Part shown: one piece after another, positions 12,625 through 22,928 of the stretch
Position numbering within the stretch: the stretch's first letter is position 1
Layout: each line of letters begins with the position of its first letter
Source of the DNA: Ochrobactrum vermis
GTDB taxonomy: Bacteria; Pseudomonadota; Alphaproteobacteria; Rhizobiales; Rhizobiaceae
DNA length: 64,000 bases
Direction of reading: 5' to 3'
NCBI RefSeq assembly: GCF_002975205.1
Contig: NZ_PCOC01000003.1
Span: 62,001 to 126,000 of the forward strand
Notes under the pieces: model-generated
Seen by the model: only the letters and a program-made list of their open reading frames with translations
Told to the model about the DNA's origin: nothing
Database searches by the model: none
Position numbers and translations under genes: made by a program

Positions 12625-12867
12625 ATGACCATGGCCGAGAAAGCTGTCTTCTATCATGCTGGTTGCTCTGTTTGTGTTGATGCCGAGCAACGCTTTGCGG
12701 GCGTGTTGAATCCCCTCCAGTACGACGTTGAGATCGTCCATCTCGGCGAGCAGGAGGACCGCATCGACGAGGCGATGGCCGCAGGAGTCATATCCGTTCC
12801 GGCGTTCGTGATCGGCGGCGCCGTCTTTCACATCAACCATGGCGCCAACATCACGGCGGTCGGGTGA
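12625..12867 (+). CDS. Small thioredoxin/glutaredoxin-fold protein
   Basis: An 80-residue protein with the pattern KAVFYHAGCSVCVDAEQRF, where CSVC is a thioredoxin-type CxxC motif after the first beta strand, and a cis-proline block GVISVPAFVIGG near residue 57. This fits a minimal thioredoxin or glutaredoxin fold acting as a cytoplasmic thiol reductant. I start at the ATG at 12625, which has GGAG five bases upstream; a second ATG at 12631 is possible. Upstream 12468-12624 holds nothing recognisable. It is followed after seven bases by the amidotransferase and is probably cotranscribed. Confidence 0.75.
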   Translation: MTMAEKAVFYHAGCSVCVDAEQRFAGVLNPLQYDVEIVHLGEQEDRIDEAMAAGVISVPAFVIGGAVFHINHGANITAVG

Positions 12868-12874
12868 CTGTTCG

Positions 12875-13597
12875 ATGACGAAAGGTCCTCCCGCCACGCT
12901 CAAGACAGCTGTGGCCATTCGACATCTCGACTTCGAGGATCTCGGCACCTTTGAGGCCGTGCTGACTGCCGCCGGCTACCGAATTCACTACTACGATCTG
13001 GGCGTGAACGAGCTGTGGACCCTCGATCCCCTGCTTCCCAGCCTTCTGGTAATCCTGGGCGGGCCGGTCGGCGTCTATGAAGGCGACAGCTATCCGTTTC
13101 TTGAGGACGAGCAGCGGATTCTCGAATCCCGCCTGGCCTCGAACATGCCGACGCTCGGCATCTGCCTGGGCGCCCAGCAGATCGCGGCGACGCTGGGGGC
13201 GAAAGTCGCGCCGAGCGGCGTCAAGGAGATCGGCTTTTCCGAACTGACCCTGACGCAAGCCGGCCGTGATGGTCCGCTGCGTCACCTGGAGGGCGTCTCC
13301 GTGCTGCATTGGCATGGCGACGCCTTCGAAATCCCCGAGGGCGCCGAAAATCTCGCCTCGACCGCGCTGTGCGCGACCCAGGGATTTGCGCTCGGCCGGA
13401 ATGTTCTCGGCCTGCAATTCCATCCCGAGGTCAACGCCTGCGCGGGCATTGAACGCTGGCTTGTCGGACATGCCGTGGAACTCGCCGCGGCCGGCATCGA
13501 TCCAGGAACTCTTCGGAAGGACGCCGAGCGTCTAGGGCCGGCGTTGCGTGACGCTGCCCGCAAGATGCTCGCAGAATGGCTACAAGGACTTAACTGA
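12875..13597 (+). CDS. Class I glutamine amidotransferase (GMP synthase-like GATase domain)
   Basis: A stand-alone class I glutamine amidotransferase of 240 residues. The nucleophile elbow GICLGAQQIAA carries Cys97, and the catalytic His and Glu are in LGLQFHPEVN. The block LHWHGDAFEIP is typical of the YfeJ/GuaA-related subfamily, whose members hydrolyse glutamine or act on gamma-glutamyl compounds. No synthetase partner is adjacent, so which acceptor gets the ammonia, or which gamma-glutamyl substrate is cleaved, is unknown. The stop codon ends directly before the glyA start (13598), so the two are coupled. A start further upstream at 12839 is possible but less likely. Confidence 0.85.
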   Translation: MTKGPPATLKTAVAIRHLDFEDLGTFEAVLTAAGYRIHYYDLGVNELWTLDPLLPSLLVILGGPVGVYEGDSYPFLEDEQRILESRLASNMPTLGICLGAQQIAATLGAKVAPSGVKEIGFSELTLTQAGRDGPLRHLEGVSVLHWHGDAFEIPEGAENLASTALCATQGFALGRNVLGLQFHPEVNACAGIERWLVGHAVELAAAGIDPGTLRKDAERLGPALRDAARKMLAEWLQGLN

Positions 13598-14833
13598 ATG
13601 AACAACGCCCTCGACGCCGAGCTGTCGGCCGCCATTGATGAAGAAGCTCAGCGTCAGCACGACCATATCGAGTTGATCGCATCCGAAAACATCGTCAGCC
13701 CGGCCGTCCGCGCGGCCCAGGGCTCTCACCTGACCAACAAATACGCCGAAGGCTATCCGGGCCGGCGCTACTATGGCGGGTGCGAGGCGGTCGACAAGGT
13801 CGAGCAAGTGGCCATCGATCGGGTTCGCGAGCTCTTTGGCGCGTCCTTCGCGAACGTCCAGCCCCATTCCGGGGCGATCGCGAACATCGCCGTCCTCTTT
13901 GCGCTGCTGAAGCCCGGCGACCCGATCATGGGACTGGACCTGTCCTGCGGCGGCCATCTGACTCACGGTTCGCCCGTTAGCCTCTCCGGCCGCTGGTTCA
14001 ACGTCTCCGCCTACGGGGTCCGCCGCGAAGATGAGCTGATCGATTATGACGAGCTGGAGCGCGGCGTGCAGAAGGCGCGCCCGCGCCTGATATTCGCCGG
14101 CGGTTCCGCTTATCCGCGGTCCATCGATTTCGCGCGCATGCGCTCGATCGCCGATGACGTCGGCGCCTATCTCGTCGCCGACGTCGCGCATTATGCGGGC
14201 CTGATCGCCACCGGGCTCTATCCGGACCCTGTGCCGCATGCCCATGTCATCACCTCTACCACGCACAAGACGCTGCGCGGTCCGCGCGGAGGGCTGGTCC
14301 TGACCAATGACGCCGAGATCGCCAAGCTGGTGGATAAAGCGGTCTTTCCAGGCACGCAGGGCGGGCCGCTGATGCATGTGATCGCCGGTAAGGCCGCGGC
14401 CTTCCACGAGGCGTTGCAGCCGGGTTTCATCGATTATTCCAAGGCCGTCGTCGCGAACGCCAAGGCATTCGCCGAGACACTGACGGCTGGCGGTTTGCGT
14501 CTCGTGACGGACGGCACCGATTGCCATCTCCTCCTGGTCGACCTGCAGCCGTTCGGTATAACGGGCAAGGAGGCCGTGGAGGCGTTGGAGCGGTTCGGCC
14601 TGACGGCCAACAAGAATGCCGTACCTTACGATCCGAAACCGCCGACGATCACATCCGGCATCCGCTTCGGCACGCCGGCCGGAACCTCGCGAGGCTTCGA
14701 TGCGGATGATTTCCGTCGGGTCGGCGAACTCATTCTGACTGTGCTGAAGGGAGTGCAGGGCCAGGCCTTCGACGAGGGCGCGGTGCGCGATGACATCCGG
14801 CGCCTGGTCGAGGCCCATCCGGTGACGGCATAG
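13598..14833 (+). CDS. glyA: Serine hydroxymethyltransferase-like enzyme
   Basis: PLP enzyme interconverting serine and glycine with tetrahydrofolate; the family also includes alpha-methylserine and threonine-aldolase-like members. The 411 residues cover the whole family. [31 protein letters not shown], the PLP-lysine motif [14 protein letters not shown] (Lys224) and the carboxylate arginine in SGIRFGTP are present. Two normally strongly conserved positions differ: HSGxQAN reads HSGAIAN (Ile94, next to the PLP phosphate site), and GTDNHL reads GTDCHL (Cys309). The protein is therefore a divergent paralogue, either inhibitor-tolerant or with a changed substrate. It directly follows the amidotransferase and precedes hemA in the rightward operon. 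Confidence 0.9.
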   Translation: MNNALDAELSAAIDEEAQRQHDHIELIASENIVSPAVRAAQGSHLTNKYAEGYPGRRYYGGCEAVDKVEQVAIDRVRELFGASFANVQPHSGAIANIAVLFALLKPGDPIMGLDLSCGGHLTHGSPVSLSGRWFNVSAYGVRREDELIDYDELERGVQKARPRLIFAGGSAYPRSIDFARMRSIADDVGAYLVADVAHYAGLIATGLYPDPVPHAHVITSTTHKTLRGPRGGLVLTNDAEIAKLVDKAVFPGTQGGPLMHVIAGKAAAFHEALQPGFIDYSKAVVANAKAFAETLTAGGLRLVTDGTDCHLLLVDLQPFGITGKEAVEALERFGLTANKNAVPYDPKPPTITSGIRFGTPAGTSRGFDADDFRRVGELILTVLKGVQGQAFDEGAVRDDIRRLVEAHPVTA

Positions 14834-14942
14834 GTCAAACCGCCGGCCCATCCCATTTCCGGTAACCGGCACATCCAACCGCGCGACCCAACCGGTAGTC
14901 AATGGAAACTGCTGTCGTCCCTCAAAGCATGGACGGCCGCCA

Positions 14943-14968
14943 ACAGTGTTGGTCTAGCGAAACACTGT
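14943..14968. promoter_or_regulatory. Inverted repeat upstream of hemA
   Basis: A perfect 8-bp inverted repeat, acagtgtt ... aacactgt, with a 10-base spacer lies 37 bases upstream of the hemA start. It could be an operator or an RNA hairpin. No T-run follows, so it is not a typical terminator. Confidence 0.4.
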
Positions 14969-15004
14969 GAAGAACCGGACGTCACAGGCGAAAGACGACG
15001 ACAA

Positions 15005-16246
15005 ATGGATTTCGACTACGCGAATTTCTTCAAATCGACTTTGGACGCGCTCAAGCGCGAGGAACGCTACCGGATCTTCGCCAATCTTGAACGCCAACCC
15101 GGCAATCCGGTGCGTGCTTTCGATCATCGGACCGGGCGCGATGTCACGATCTGGTGTTCGAACGACTATCTGGGCATGAGCGTCCATCCGAATGTCGTGG
15201 CCGCCGCGTCCGAGGCGCTTTACGCCTCCGGCGCGGGAGCTGGCGGCACGCGTAACATTTCGGGCACCAGCAGCGAGCATGTGAAGCTCGAGGAGGAACT
15301 CGCTGACCTTCACGGCAAGGCGGCGGCCCTCGTCTTCACCTCAGGCTATGCGGCCAACGACGCGGCGCTGTCGACGCTGGGGAAGATCCTTCCCGAGTGT
15401 GTCTTCGTGTCCGACACCCTCAACCACGCCTCCATGATCGAGGGCATGCGGCGCTCGGGCGCGGAGAAGCGGCTGTTCCGGCACAACGACGTCGAGGATC
15501 TGGAGCTGCAATTGCGCAGCATCGCTCCCGGACGTCCGAAGATCATCTGCTTCGAAAGCTGCTATTCGATGGACGGCGACTATTCTCCGATCGCGGCGAT
15601 CTGCGATCTGGCGGATCGCTATGGCGCGCTGACCTATCTCGACGAGGTGCACAGCGTCGGGCTTTACGGCCCGCGAGGCGGCGGCGTCGCAGAGGCGGCC
15701 GGCGTGATGCACCGGATCGATGTCATTCAGGGCACGTTGAGCAAGGGTTTCGGCGGTGTCGGCGGATATATCTCCGGCAGTGTGGAACTGGTGGACTTCG
15801 TTCGCAGCCATGCACCGGGTTTCATCTTCTCGACGGCTCTGCCGCCCGCCACGGTGGCGGGTGTTCGGGCGGCTGTGCAACACCTCAAGAGCGACGGAAC
15901 CGAGCGTAGGGCGCTGCAGGAGCGCGTCGTGTCGGTGAAGAACAGGCTCGCCGCGACGGGCCTGCCGGTTCTTGACAGCCCCAGCCACATCCTGCCGCTC
16001 ATGGTCGGCGATGCCGGCCTCGCCAAGCTCGTCACCGACGACTTGATGGAGAGATCCGGAATCTACGTGCAGCCGATCAACTTCCCTACGGTTCCGCGAG
16101 GCACCGAGCGGCTGCGCATAACCCCTCATCCACACCATACGCCGGCAGACGAGGAACACCTCATCGAGGCGCTGGTCTCGGTTTGGGAGCGGTTGGCCGT
16201 ACCCGCTTTGAATACGCGTGTCGCTACATACGCCGGCCTGCAATGA
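15005..16246 (+). CDS. hemA: 5-aminolevulinate synthase
   Basis: PLP enzyme of the C4 heme pathway, condensing glycine and succinyl-CoA; this route is characteristic of Alphaproteobacteria. The 413 residues align end to end with the family: [51 protein letters not shown] (PLP-ring Asp213), PLP lysine 247 in GTLSKGFGG, and the C-terminal [18 protein letters not shown]. It uses the ATG at 15005, with only a weak purine-rich site (gaaag) upstream. It is the last PLP gene of the rightward operon and probably an extra copy of a core gene. It supplies heme, which links it loosely to the hemoglobin gene of the other operon. Confidence 0.94.
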   Translation: MDFDYANFFKSTLDALKREERYRIFANLERQPGNPVRAFDHRTGRDVTIWCSNDYLGMSVHPNVVAAASEALYASGAGAGGTRNISGTSSEHVKLEEELADLHGKAAALVFTSGYAANDAALSTLGKILPECVFVSDTLNHASMIEGMRRSGAEKRLFRHNDVEDLELQLRSIAPGRPKIICFESCYSMDGDYSPIAAICDLADRYGALTYLDEVHSVGLYGPRGGGVAEAAGVMHRIDVIQGTLSKGFGGVGGYISGSVELVDFVRSHAPGFIFSTALPPATVAGVRAAVQHLKSDGTERRALQERVVSVKNRLAATGLPVLDSPSHILPLMVGDAGLAKLVTDDLMERSGIYVQPINFPTVPRGTERLRITPHPHHTPADEEHLIEALVSVWERLAVPALNTRVATYAGLQ

Positions 16247-16254
16247 GCTAGCTG

Positions 16255-17235
16255 ATGGCGAAGCGGCCTTGTCCAATCGAGCTTCGCCATCTGAGCTACT
16301 TCGTGGCCGCCGCCGAGCACGGCAGTTTCCGAAAAGCTGGAGCCGCTATCGGCGTTGGCGCATCTGCGATCAGCCGGCGCATTCGCGATCTTGAAGACCA
16401 TGTCGGGGTGTCGCTGTTCCATCGTCGCACAAATGGTGTGTCGCTGACCTATGCTGGCCAGAACTTCCTGCGCAGGGCGAGACAGGGGCTGCGCACGATC
16501 CAGGAGGGCGCCCAAAGTATCGGCTTGATCGGGCGCGGCGAGGCCGGCGTCTTGCGTGTGGGAATTTTCTCATCGCTGGCGTCTGGTTTTCTGGCCAATC
16601 TGCTGCATGCCTATGACGAGAGACATGGCGACGTTCGGGTGGATTTTGTCGACGGCAATCCAGCGGAACATGTGGCGGCGGTGCGGCAGCTGCGCCCTGA
16701 TGTTGCGTTCATAACCGGAACGGCGGCGTGGCAGGATTGTGAAACGACGCAGCTATGGTCGGAAGGCGTGTTCGCGGTCTTGCCGGACAAGCATCCTCTC
16801 TCCGCAAAGGAGGAGCTCGGCTGGAGGGACCTGGCCGAGGAATGCTTCATCGTCAGCGAAGCCGCAGGCGGGCCGGAGATCCGCGACTATCTGGTCCAGC
16901 GGCTGGCGGAGCTCGGGCGCAGTCCGGTGATCGAACCGCAAAAGGTTGGCAGGGACAATCTGCTGACGTTGGTGGCGCTGGGCCGTGGCTTGACGCTGAC
17001 GAGCGAAGCGACGACGGCCGCGCGATTTCCCGGAGTCGTGTATCGGCAGATGGCTGGCGAGAGCCTGCCCTTCAGTGCCGTTTGGTCGCGGCGGAATGAT
17101 AACCCCGCGTTTCGGCAGTTGTTGAGTCTCGCGCGTGCGATGTCTCGGCCGGAGACCAGAGGACGCGTCACGCCGGTCGCGTCGGGAAACCCGACGCGCG
17201 TCTTGCTTTTGCAAAACCGCGATCTGTCCCGATGA
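16255..17235 (+). CDS. LysR-family regulator of the trb-type conjugative element
   Basis: LysR-type regulator of 326 residues with an N-terminal winged helix (LRHLSYFVAAAEHGSFRKAGAAIG, then SAISRRIRDLEDHVGVSLFHR) and a periplasmic-binding-like effector domain. Very similar proteins usually sit beside trbI and DUF2274 in trb/traG integrative elements, so I assign it to the transfer backbone rather than to the PLP cargo. It starts eight bases after hemA and its last codons run into the convergent DUF2274 gene, with a perfect hairpin at 17178-17198 in the overlap. The effector is unknown. Confidence 0.85.
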   Translation: MAKRPCPIELRHLSYFVAAAEHGSFRKAGAAIGVGASAISRRIRDLEDHVGVSLFHRRTNGVSLTYAGQNFLRRARQGLRTIQEGAQSIGLIGRGEAGVLRVGIFSSLASGFLANLLHAYDERHGDVRVDFVDGNPAEHVAAVRQLRPDVAFITGTAAWQDCETTQLWSEGVFAVLPDKHPLSAKEELGWRDLAEECFIVSEAAGGPEIRDYLVQRLAELGRSPVIEPQKVGRDNLLTLVALGRGLTLTSEATTAARFPGVVYRQMAGESLPFSAVWSRRNDNPAFRQLLSLARAMSRPETRGRVTPVASGNPTRVLLLQNRDLSR

Positions 17236-17407
17236 ACCGCTCCAGCATCGGCACGATCAGCCTGACGGGATCGGCGGCGGGCTGGCCGTTTTCACGGGCC
17301 AGCACTTCGGCATAGGCGACGAGATCGCGGTGAAGCGGCGCCGGCAGCTCCAGTGTCACCTTGACGGGCTTGTCGTCGGGGAGCGGGCCGAGTTTGAGTT
17401 TGGTCAT
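17168..17407 (-). CDS. DUF2274 protein of the trb conjugation locus
   Basis: A 79-residue protein starting MTKLKLGPLPDDKPVKVT, with ELPAPLHRDLVAYAEVLARE and LIVPMLERFIGTDRGFAKARR. This is the DUF2274 family that lies directly after trbI in many conjugative elements; its role is unknown, but the pattern resembles a ribbon-helix-helix type DNA-binding protein. The ATG at 17407 is chosen by homology; the longer open frame upstream runs into IS21 element B. Its normal upstream neighbour trbI is missing because the IS and an associated deletion lie there. Confidence 0.85.
   Translation of the reverse strand: MTKLKLGPLPDDKPVKVTLELPAPLHRDLVAYAEVLARENGQPAADPVRLIVPMLERFIGTDRGFAKARRASGFPTRPA
17178..17198. 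terminator. Bidirectional hairpin between lysR and DUF2274
   Basis: A perfect inverted repeat CGCGTCGGG-AAA-CCCGACGCG lies where the 3' ends of the two convergent genes overlap, followed on the + strand by cgtcttgctttt. It probably terminates transcription from one or both sides. Confidence 0.6.
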
Positions 17408-17517
17408 GGTCAACCGCCTGCCGGGTCGAATATTAGATCTCGGGTTGTTGGTTTGCACGCGGAACTGAGCCAGTTTTTCCACCGAGAAGTGAGCCACCTC
17501 TAAGTATGGTTTTCTGA

Positions 17518-18312
17518 TCAGGGTTTAGTCAAGGGATTGGCGTTTTGTCCTCTCTTCTGTGCTGCGGCTGCCGAGCTGGCCTTGAAGCGGAAGCTGTCGT
17601 TCCCTGTTTCCAGGATATGGCAGCGATGGGTCAAACGATCGAGCAATGCGGTTGTCATCTTGGCGTCGCCGAAGACGGTTGCCCATTCGCTGAAGCTGAG
17701 GTTGGTGGTAATCACAACGCTCGTCCGTTCATAGAGCTTGCTCAGAAGGTGGAAGAGCAGTGCTCCCCCTGAGGCGCTGAACGGCAGGTATCCCAACTCG
17801 TCGAGGATGAGCAGATCAAGGCGGACCAAGGTCTCTGCGATCTGCCCCGCCTTGCCTTTAGCCTTCTCCTGCTCAAGCGCGTTGACCAATTCGATGGTCG
17901 AGAAGAATCGGACCTTTCGACGGTGATGCTCGATCGCCTGGATGCCGAGGGCGGTGGCGACATGTGTTTTTCCTGTGCCCGGTCCGCCGACAAGCACGAT
18001 ATTCTGCGCGCCGTCGATGAACTCGCATCTATGCAATTGGCGCACCGTCGCTTCGTTGATTTCGCTGGCGGCGAAGTCGTATCCGGAGAGGTCCTTGTAG
18101 GCTGGAAAGCGGGCAGCCTTCATGTGATAGGCGATGGACCGGACCTCGCGCTCGGCCATCTCGGCTTTCAGCAACTGGGACAGGATCGGCACGGCTGCAT
18201 CAAAGGCTGGAGCACCTTGCTCGATCAGGTCACTGACGGCTTGGGACATGCCATACATCTTCAGGCTTCGCAGCATGATGACGACGGCGGCACTGGCTGG
18301 ATCATGACGCAT
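17518..18312 (-). CDS. istB: IS21-family helper ATPase IstB
   Basis: AAA+ helper ATPase of IS21 element B, 264 residues from the ATG at 18312, which has GGAGG six bases upstream and overlaps the istA stop by 11 bases. Walker A is [16 protein letters not shown], Walker B is [13 protein letters not shown], and the block [21 protein letters not shown] is typical. The C-terminus ends in a basic, low-complexity tail ([17 protein letters not shown]). Full length. Confidence 0.9.
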   Translation of the reverse strand: MRHDPASAAVVIMLRSLKMYGMSQAVSDLIEQGAPAFDAAVPILSQLLKAEMAEREVRSIAYHMKAARFPAYKDLSGYDFAASEINEATVRQLHRCEFIDGAQNIVLVGGPGTGKTHVATALGIQAIEHHRRKVRFFSTIELVNALEQEKAKGKAGQIAETLVRLDLLILDELGYLPFSASGGALLFHLLSKLYERTSVVITTNLSFSEWATVFGDAKMTTALLDRLTHRCHILETGNDSFRFKASSAAAAQKRGQNANPLTKP

Positions 18313-19834
18313 GGCGACCTCCAACGATCCGGACACGCAGGCCATCATAGCGTTCGACATTGGCCTTGGGTTCGCGCAGCAAAGTCAGTGCCTGTGGCGT
18401 ATCGACGTCGGGACCGTCAGTCGTCTTATCGTCGATCAGCATATGCAGCAGGTTTAGCACATGCATTTTGGTTGCCACGCCTTGATCCAAAGCCAATTCC
18501 ACAGCACTGATGACGGCCTGTTCGTTGTGATGAAGGACGAGGGCAAGGATATCGGCCATCTCACGATCACCACCAGGGCGGCGCAGCATCTGCTCCTGCA
18601 GCTGTCGAAAGGCCAGCGGCAATTCCAGGAAGGGTGCGCCATTGCGCAGTGCTCCAGGCTTGCGCTGGATGACCGCAAGGTAATGGCGCCAGTCGTAAAT
18701 CGTCCTCGGCGGTTTGTCGTGGCTGCGTTCTATGATCCGCGGATGTTCGCAAAGGATATTGCCCTCGGCCGCAACGACCAGTCGCTCGGGATAAATCCTC
18801 AGGCTGACGGGCCGGTTCGCAAAAGACGCAGGCACGCTGTAACGATTGCGCTCGAAGGTGATCAGGCATGTCGGCGAGACGCGCTTGCTCTGCTCGACGA
18901 AGCCGTCAAACATGGCGGGGAGCGCCATCAATGCTGCCCGCTCATCAGCCCAAACATCCGCGATCGAGCCGGACAAGGTGCCATGCGCTGTCTCCCGCCA
19001 CAGGTCCTGGCAATGCTGTTCCAGCCAGATATTCAATGCCCCCAAATCTGGAAAGTCGGGCATCTGTTGCCACAGCCGCGGTCGGGCATCCTGGACGTTC
19101 TTCTCGACCTGCCCCTTCTCCCAGCCCGCGGCGGGATTGCAGAACTCTGGCGCAAAGACGTAATGGTTCGTCATCGCAAGGAAACGGATGTTGACCTGTC
19201 GCTCCTTGCCGCGGCCCACACGATCGACCGCTGTCTTCATGTTATCGTAGATGCCACGACCAGGCACGCCGCCAAACACGCGGAAGCCGTGCCAATGGGC
19301 GTCAAACAGCATCTCATGCGTCTGCAACAGGTAGGCCCTGACAAAAAACGCGCGACTGTGCGATAGCTTGATATGCGCGACCTGAAGCTTCGTGCGCTCG
19401 CCGCCTATCACGGCATAGTCCTCACTCCAATCGAACTGGAATGCTTCGCCTGGTCGGAAAGACAGCGGAACGAATATGCCGCGGCCCGTCGTCTGCTGCT
19501 CACGTTGCCGATCAGCCCGCCAATCACGAGCGAATGCGGCGACCCGACCATAGGAGCCGGTAAAGCCGAGAACCACCAGATCGGAATGAAGCTGCTTCAG
19601 TGTTCGGCGCTGCTTGCGCGACTTTCCGGTCTCGGTCTTCAGCCAGGCCGCGAGTTTGTCGGCAAAAGGATCAAGCTTGCTCGGTCGTTCCGGTACCGTG
19701 AACGTCGGCTCTATCGTACCCGCGCTCAAATACTTCGCGATCGTGTTGCGCGACAGACCGGTGCGCCGGCTGATCTCGCGGATCGACTGCTTCTCTCGCA
19801 GCGCCATGCGCCGGATGATGTTTAAAAGTCCCAT
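18302..19834 (-). CDS. istA: IS21-family transposase IstA
   Basis: DDE transposase of IS21 element B, 510 residues from the ATG at 19834 (GGAG eight bases upstream). The N-terminal helix-turn-helix [20 protein letters not shown] is followed by the rve domain with [24 protein letters not shown] and [11 protein letters not shown] (catalytic Asp, Asp, Glu), then a C-terminal domain with [20 protein letters not shown]. It is upstream of and coupled to istB. Full length and apparently functional. Confidence 0.9.
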   Translation of the reverse strand: MGLLNIIRRMALREKQSIREISRRTGLSRNTIAKYLSAGTIEPTFTVPERPSKLDPFADKLAAWLKTETGKSRKQRRTLKQLHSDLVVLGFTGSYGRVAAFARDWRADRQREQQTTGRGIFVPLSFRPGEAFQFDWSEDYAVIGGERTKLQVAHIKLSHSRAFFVRAYLLQTHEMLFDAHWHGFRVFGGVPGRGIYDNMKTAVDRVGRGKERQVNIRFLAMTNHYVFAPEFCNPAAGWEKGQVEKNVQDARPRLWQQMPDFPDLGALNIWLEQHCQDLWRETAHGTLSGSIADVWADERAALMALPAMFDGFVEQSKRVSPTCLITFERNRYSVPASFANRPVSLRIYPERLVVAAEGNILCEHPRIIERSHDKPPRTIYDWRHYLAVIQRKPGALRNGAPFLELPLAFRQLQEQMLRRPGGDREMADILALVLHHNEQAVISAVELALDQGVATKMHVLNLLHMLIDDKTTDGPDVDTPQALTLLREPKANVERYDGLRVRIVGGRHAS

Positions 19835-19947
19835 GTGGATCACTCCGCTGCCCCCGTCGCTCACCGCGTTGGGGGGAAGGTTCACATGGCTCAGTTCTCA
19901 ATGGAAATTATCTGCCTAACTGGCTCAGTTCTGCGTGGAAACCAACA

Positions 19948-21324
19948 GGCGAGCAGCACCGATTTGCCTGCGCCGGTCGGGCCGACGACAAGGGTATGGC
20001 CCACGTCGCCGACGTGAATGGATAACCGGAACGGGGTCGAGCCTTCGGTCTTGCCATAAAGCAAGGGGGGCGCACCGAAATGCTCGTCCCGTTCCGGCCC
20101 CGCCCATACCGCTGAAAGCGGGATCATATGGGCGAGATTCAAGGTGCTGATGGGTGACTGGCGCACGTTGGCGTAGGCATGGCCGGGCAATGAGCCAAGC
20201 CAGGCATCGACTGCGTTGACCGTTTCGGGCATGGCGGTGAAGTCACGCCCCTGAACGATCTTCTCAACAAGCCGCAACTTCTCGTCGGCGATGCGCGGAT
20301 CGGTATCCCAAACAGTGACGGTCGCCGTGACGTAGGCCATGCCCGCCACGTCCGCGCCGAGCTCTTGCAAGGCCATGTCTGCGTCGAGCGCCTTGTTGGC
20401 GGCGTCGGTGTCGACAAGCGCTGATGCTTCGTTCGTCATGACCTCTTTCAAGATCGCGGCGATGGATTTGCGCTTGGCGAACCATTGGCGCCTGATCTTG
20501 GTCAGCAGCCGGGTCGCGTCCGTCTTGTCCATGAGGATGGCGCGCGTGCTCCACCGGTACGGGAACGGCAGGCGGTTCATCTCATCGAGAAGGCCCGGGG
20601 TCGTTGCGTTCGGGAAGCCCACGATCGTCAGGATGCGCAGATGTTGCGCCCCGAGACGCGGCTCCAGCCCTCCGGTCAATGGCTGGTCGGCGAGCAGCGC
20701 GTCCAGGTGCATCGGCGTTTCGGGCACGCGCACACGATGACGGTTGGTCGAGATGGTGGAATGCAGGTAAGTCAGCGTTTCGCCGTCGTCCAACCAGCGG
20801 CACTCCGGCATGAAGCCGTCGAGCAGCGCCAGAACGCGATCGGTGCGGTCGACGAAGCCGCGAAGGATTTCCCACGGATCGACGCCGGTCTTTTCTCGAC
20901 CCTCGTAAAGCCATGTTTCGGCGCGGGCGGCTTCCTCGGCTGGGGGCAGATAGAGGAAGGTCAGAAAATAGCCGGACACGAAGTGCGTACCGGCTTCCTC
21001 AAAGGCCGCCTTGCGCTCGGCGTCGACCAAAGCCGACGCAGCATCGGGAAAGGTGCTGTCAGGATAGGTCGCCGCTTCGCTTCGCTGCGCCTCTACGAAG
21101 ATGCTCCAACCGGAGCCGAGCCGGCGGACGGCATTATTGATGCGCCCGGCGACTGCGACCAGCTCGGCGGCGACAGCGGAATCGAGGTCGGGACCGCGAA
21201 ACTTGGCCGAGCGCTGGAACGAGCCGTCCTTGTTCAAGACGACGCCGCGGCCGACCAATGCGGCCCAGGGCAGGTAATCCGCCAGACGGGCGGAAGTGCG
21301 TCGGTATTCGGCAAGGTTCATCAT
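19948..21324 (-). pseudogene. trbE: TrbE conjugal transfer ATPase, C-terminally truncated
   Basis: VirB4-like ATPase of the mating-pair formation apparatus. The start MMNLAEYRRTSARLADYLPWAALVG is intact. About 459 codons remain before the gene is cut by IS21 element B directly after Walker A (VVGPTGAGKSVLLA); the open frame then runs about 19 codons into the IS. The lost part contains Walker B and the rest of the motor domain, so the product cannot be a working ATPase. It begins 10 bases after trbD. Confidence 0.9.
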
Positions 21325-21334
21325 GGCCGCACCC

Positions 21335-21616
21335 TCAAACGTTGAGAAAGGCCGGGATGCGCAGATGCCTGCGGCCGACCTCGACAAAGAGGGGATCGCG
21401 CTTGGCCGCCCATACGGCCGCGAAATGACCGATTGCCCATATGGCGAGACCAACCAGCCAGAGCCGCAAGCCCAAGCCCACGGCCCCGGCCAGCGTCCCG
21501 TTCAGAATCGCGATGGAGCGCGGTGCGCCGCCCAGCAGGATATGCTCGGTCAACGCGCGGTGGACCGGGGTGCTGAAGCCTGCGACTGCGTCGAGCTGTT
21601 CAAGACCTCCCGCCAT
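21335..21616 (-). CDS. trbD: TrbD conjugal transfer inner-membrane protein
   Basis: A VirB3-like subunit of 93 residues from the ATG at 21616, which shares a base with the trbC stop (TGATG). The N-terminus GFSTPVHRALTEHILLGGAPR is typical of TrbD, followed by a hydrophobic segment with two membrane passes (IAILNGTLAGAVGLGLRLWLV and IWAIGHFAAVWAA) and a C-terminal RDPLFVEVGRRHLRIPAF. Intact, but the downstream half of the operon is missing. Confidence 0.88.
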   Translation of the reverse strand: MAGGLEQLDAVAGFSTPVHRALTEHILLGGAPRSIAILNGTLAGAVGLGLRLWLVGLAIWAIGHFAAVWAAKRDPLFVEVGRRHLRIPAFLNV

Positions 21617-21948
21617 CAAACGAGCGTCCCGCCGCCGAACGAGAAGAACGACAGGAAGAAGCTCGATGCGGCGAACGCGATGGAGAGGCCGAAGACGATC
21701 TGGATCAGCTTTCGGAAACCGCCCCCCGTATCGCCGAACGCAAGGGTTAGGCCGGTCACGATGATGATGATGACGGCGATGATCTTGGCGACCGGGCCCT
21801 CGATGGATTGGAGGATTTGCTGTAGGGGCTGTTCCCACGGCATCGAGGAACCGGACGCATGGGCGGTCGGGGCGAGCATGAGGCTGATGGCAAGGGTGGA
21901 TGCAGCGGTCGCGGCGAAGCGATGGCCGCGCGCGAGGGTGCGGATCAT
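21616..21948 (-). CDS. trbC: TrbC/VirB2-family conjugal pilin
   Basis: A 110-residue pilin precursor. A basic N-terminus and signal peptide ([21 protein letters not shown], cleavage likely near AHASGS) precede a short WEQPLQQILQSIEGPVAKI block and two hydrophobic helices (IIAVIIIIVTGLTLAFG and FGLSIAFAASSFFLSFFSF), the VirB2/TrbC layout. It overlaps trbB by four bases upstream and trbD by one base downstream. Confidence 0.9.
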   Translation of the reverse strand: MIRTLARGHRFAATAASTLAISLMLAPTAHASGSSMPWEQPLQQILQSIEGPVAKIIAVIIIIVTGLTLAFGDTGGGFRKLIQIVFGLSIAFAASSFFLSFFSFGGGTLV

Positions 21949-22928
21949 TCGGGTTCTCCTGGTCTGGTTTCGATTGCGCGAGTGATGCGGTAGTCTCCAT
22001 CCGGCCCCAGCCCCTCGACACGGGCGAGTTCGGCGAGCCGGCGCGCGGATCCGCGGCCAGACAGGACGGCAACAAGGTCGATGGTCTCGGCGATCAGGGC
22101 GCGGGGGACAGTGACCACGGCTTCCTGGATGAGCTGTTCGAGCCGGCGCAGTGCGCCAATGCCGGTGCCCGCATGGATGGTGCCGATACCGCCAGGGTGG
22201 CCGGTGCCCCACGCTTTGAGCAGATCAAGGGCTTCCGAACCGCGCACCTCGCCGATGGGGATGCGGTCGGGACGGAGGCGCAGAGAGGACCGGACCAGAT
22301 CGGAAAGCGTGGCGACGCCGTCCTTCGTACGCATGGCAACAAGATTGGGCGCCTTGCATTGCAGCTCGCGCGTGTCCTCGATGATGACGACGCGATCGTC
22401 CGTCTTCGCAACCTCGGCGAGGAGCGCGTTGGTCAGCGTGGTCTTGCCCGTACTGGTGCCGCCGGCCACCAGGATATTGGCGCGGGCCGCCACGGCGTCG
22501 CGCAATGTTTGCGCCTGGTCCGCGGCCATGATCCCGGCCGCCACATAGTCGTCGAGCGTGAACACGGCGACGGCGGGCTTGCGGATGGCGAAGGTCGGGG
22601 CGGCGACCACGGGCGGGAGCAGGCCCTCGAACCGCTCTCCGGTTTCCGGCAGTTCGGCCGAGACGCGCGGGCTGCGCGGATACACCTCCGTGCCGACATG
22701 GTGGGCGACAAGCCTGACGATGCGTTCGCCATCGGCCGCTGTCAGGCGCTCGCCCGTATCGGACAATCCTTCAGACAAGCGGTCGATCCACAACCGCCCG
22801 TCAGGATTCAGCATGACTTCGACGACCGCGGGGTCTTCCAGAAACCGGGCTATAGACGCGCCGAGGGCGGTGCGGAGCATCCGCGCGCCACGTGCGATCG
22901 CTTCCGGTTTGTGCTGGTTGGAAGTCAT
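21945..22928 (-). CDS. trbB: TrbB conjugal transfer ATPase (VirB11-like)
   Basis: Hexameric secretion ATPase of 327 residues. It has an N-terminal [14 protein letters not shown] domain, Walker [16 protein letters not shown], the Asp box [11 protein letters not shown], Walker B region [19 protein letters not shown] and the His box [14 protein letters not shown]. It overlaps trbC by ATGA. It is the first trb gene of this module and looks intact. Confidence 0.93.
   Translation of the reverse strand: MTSNQHKPEAIARGARMLRTALGASIARFLEDPAVVEVMLNPDGRLWIDRLSEGLSDTGERLTAADGERIVRLVAHHVGTEVYPRSPRVSAELPETGERFEGLLPPVVAAPTFAIRKPAVAVFTLDDYVAAGIMAADQAQTLRDAVAARANILVAGGTSTGKTTLTNALLAEVAKTDDRVVIIEDTRELQCKAPNLVAMRTKDGVATLSDLVRSSLRLRPDRIPIGEVRGSEALDLLKAWGTGHPGGIGTIHAGTGIGALRRLEQLIQEAVVTVPRALIAETIDLVAVLSGRGSARRLAELARVEGLGPDGDYRITRAIETRPGEPE

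Larger units (their letters stand above)
17446..19947 (-). mobile_element. IS21-family insertion sequence B, with adjacent deletion in the trb operon
   Basis: The element is bounded by inverted ends: tgttggtttgcacgcggaac at 17446 matches the reverse complement of the right end, tgttggtttccacgcagaac, ending at 19947. An internal repeat of the same type (aagtgagcca / aactgagcca) follows at each end. The bases outside (tctcgggt and ggcgagca) do not form a target duplication. On the right the IS cuts trbE directly after its Walker A; on the left it lies 38 bases upstream of DUF2274. Everything normally between, trbJ, trbL, trbF, trbG and trbI, is gone. Confidence 0.88.

Noticed and set aside
13580..14902. 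Long leftward open frame (440 codons) opposite the SHMT gene
   Set aside because: It is an antisense shadow of a GC-rich gene; its translation is Arg/Gly/Asp-rich without any family motif, while the + strand frame is clearly SHMT.
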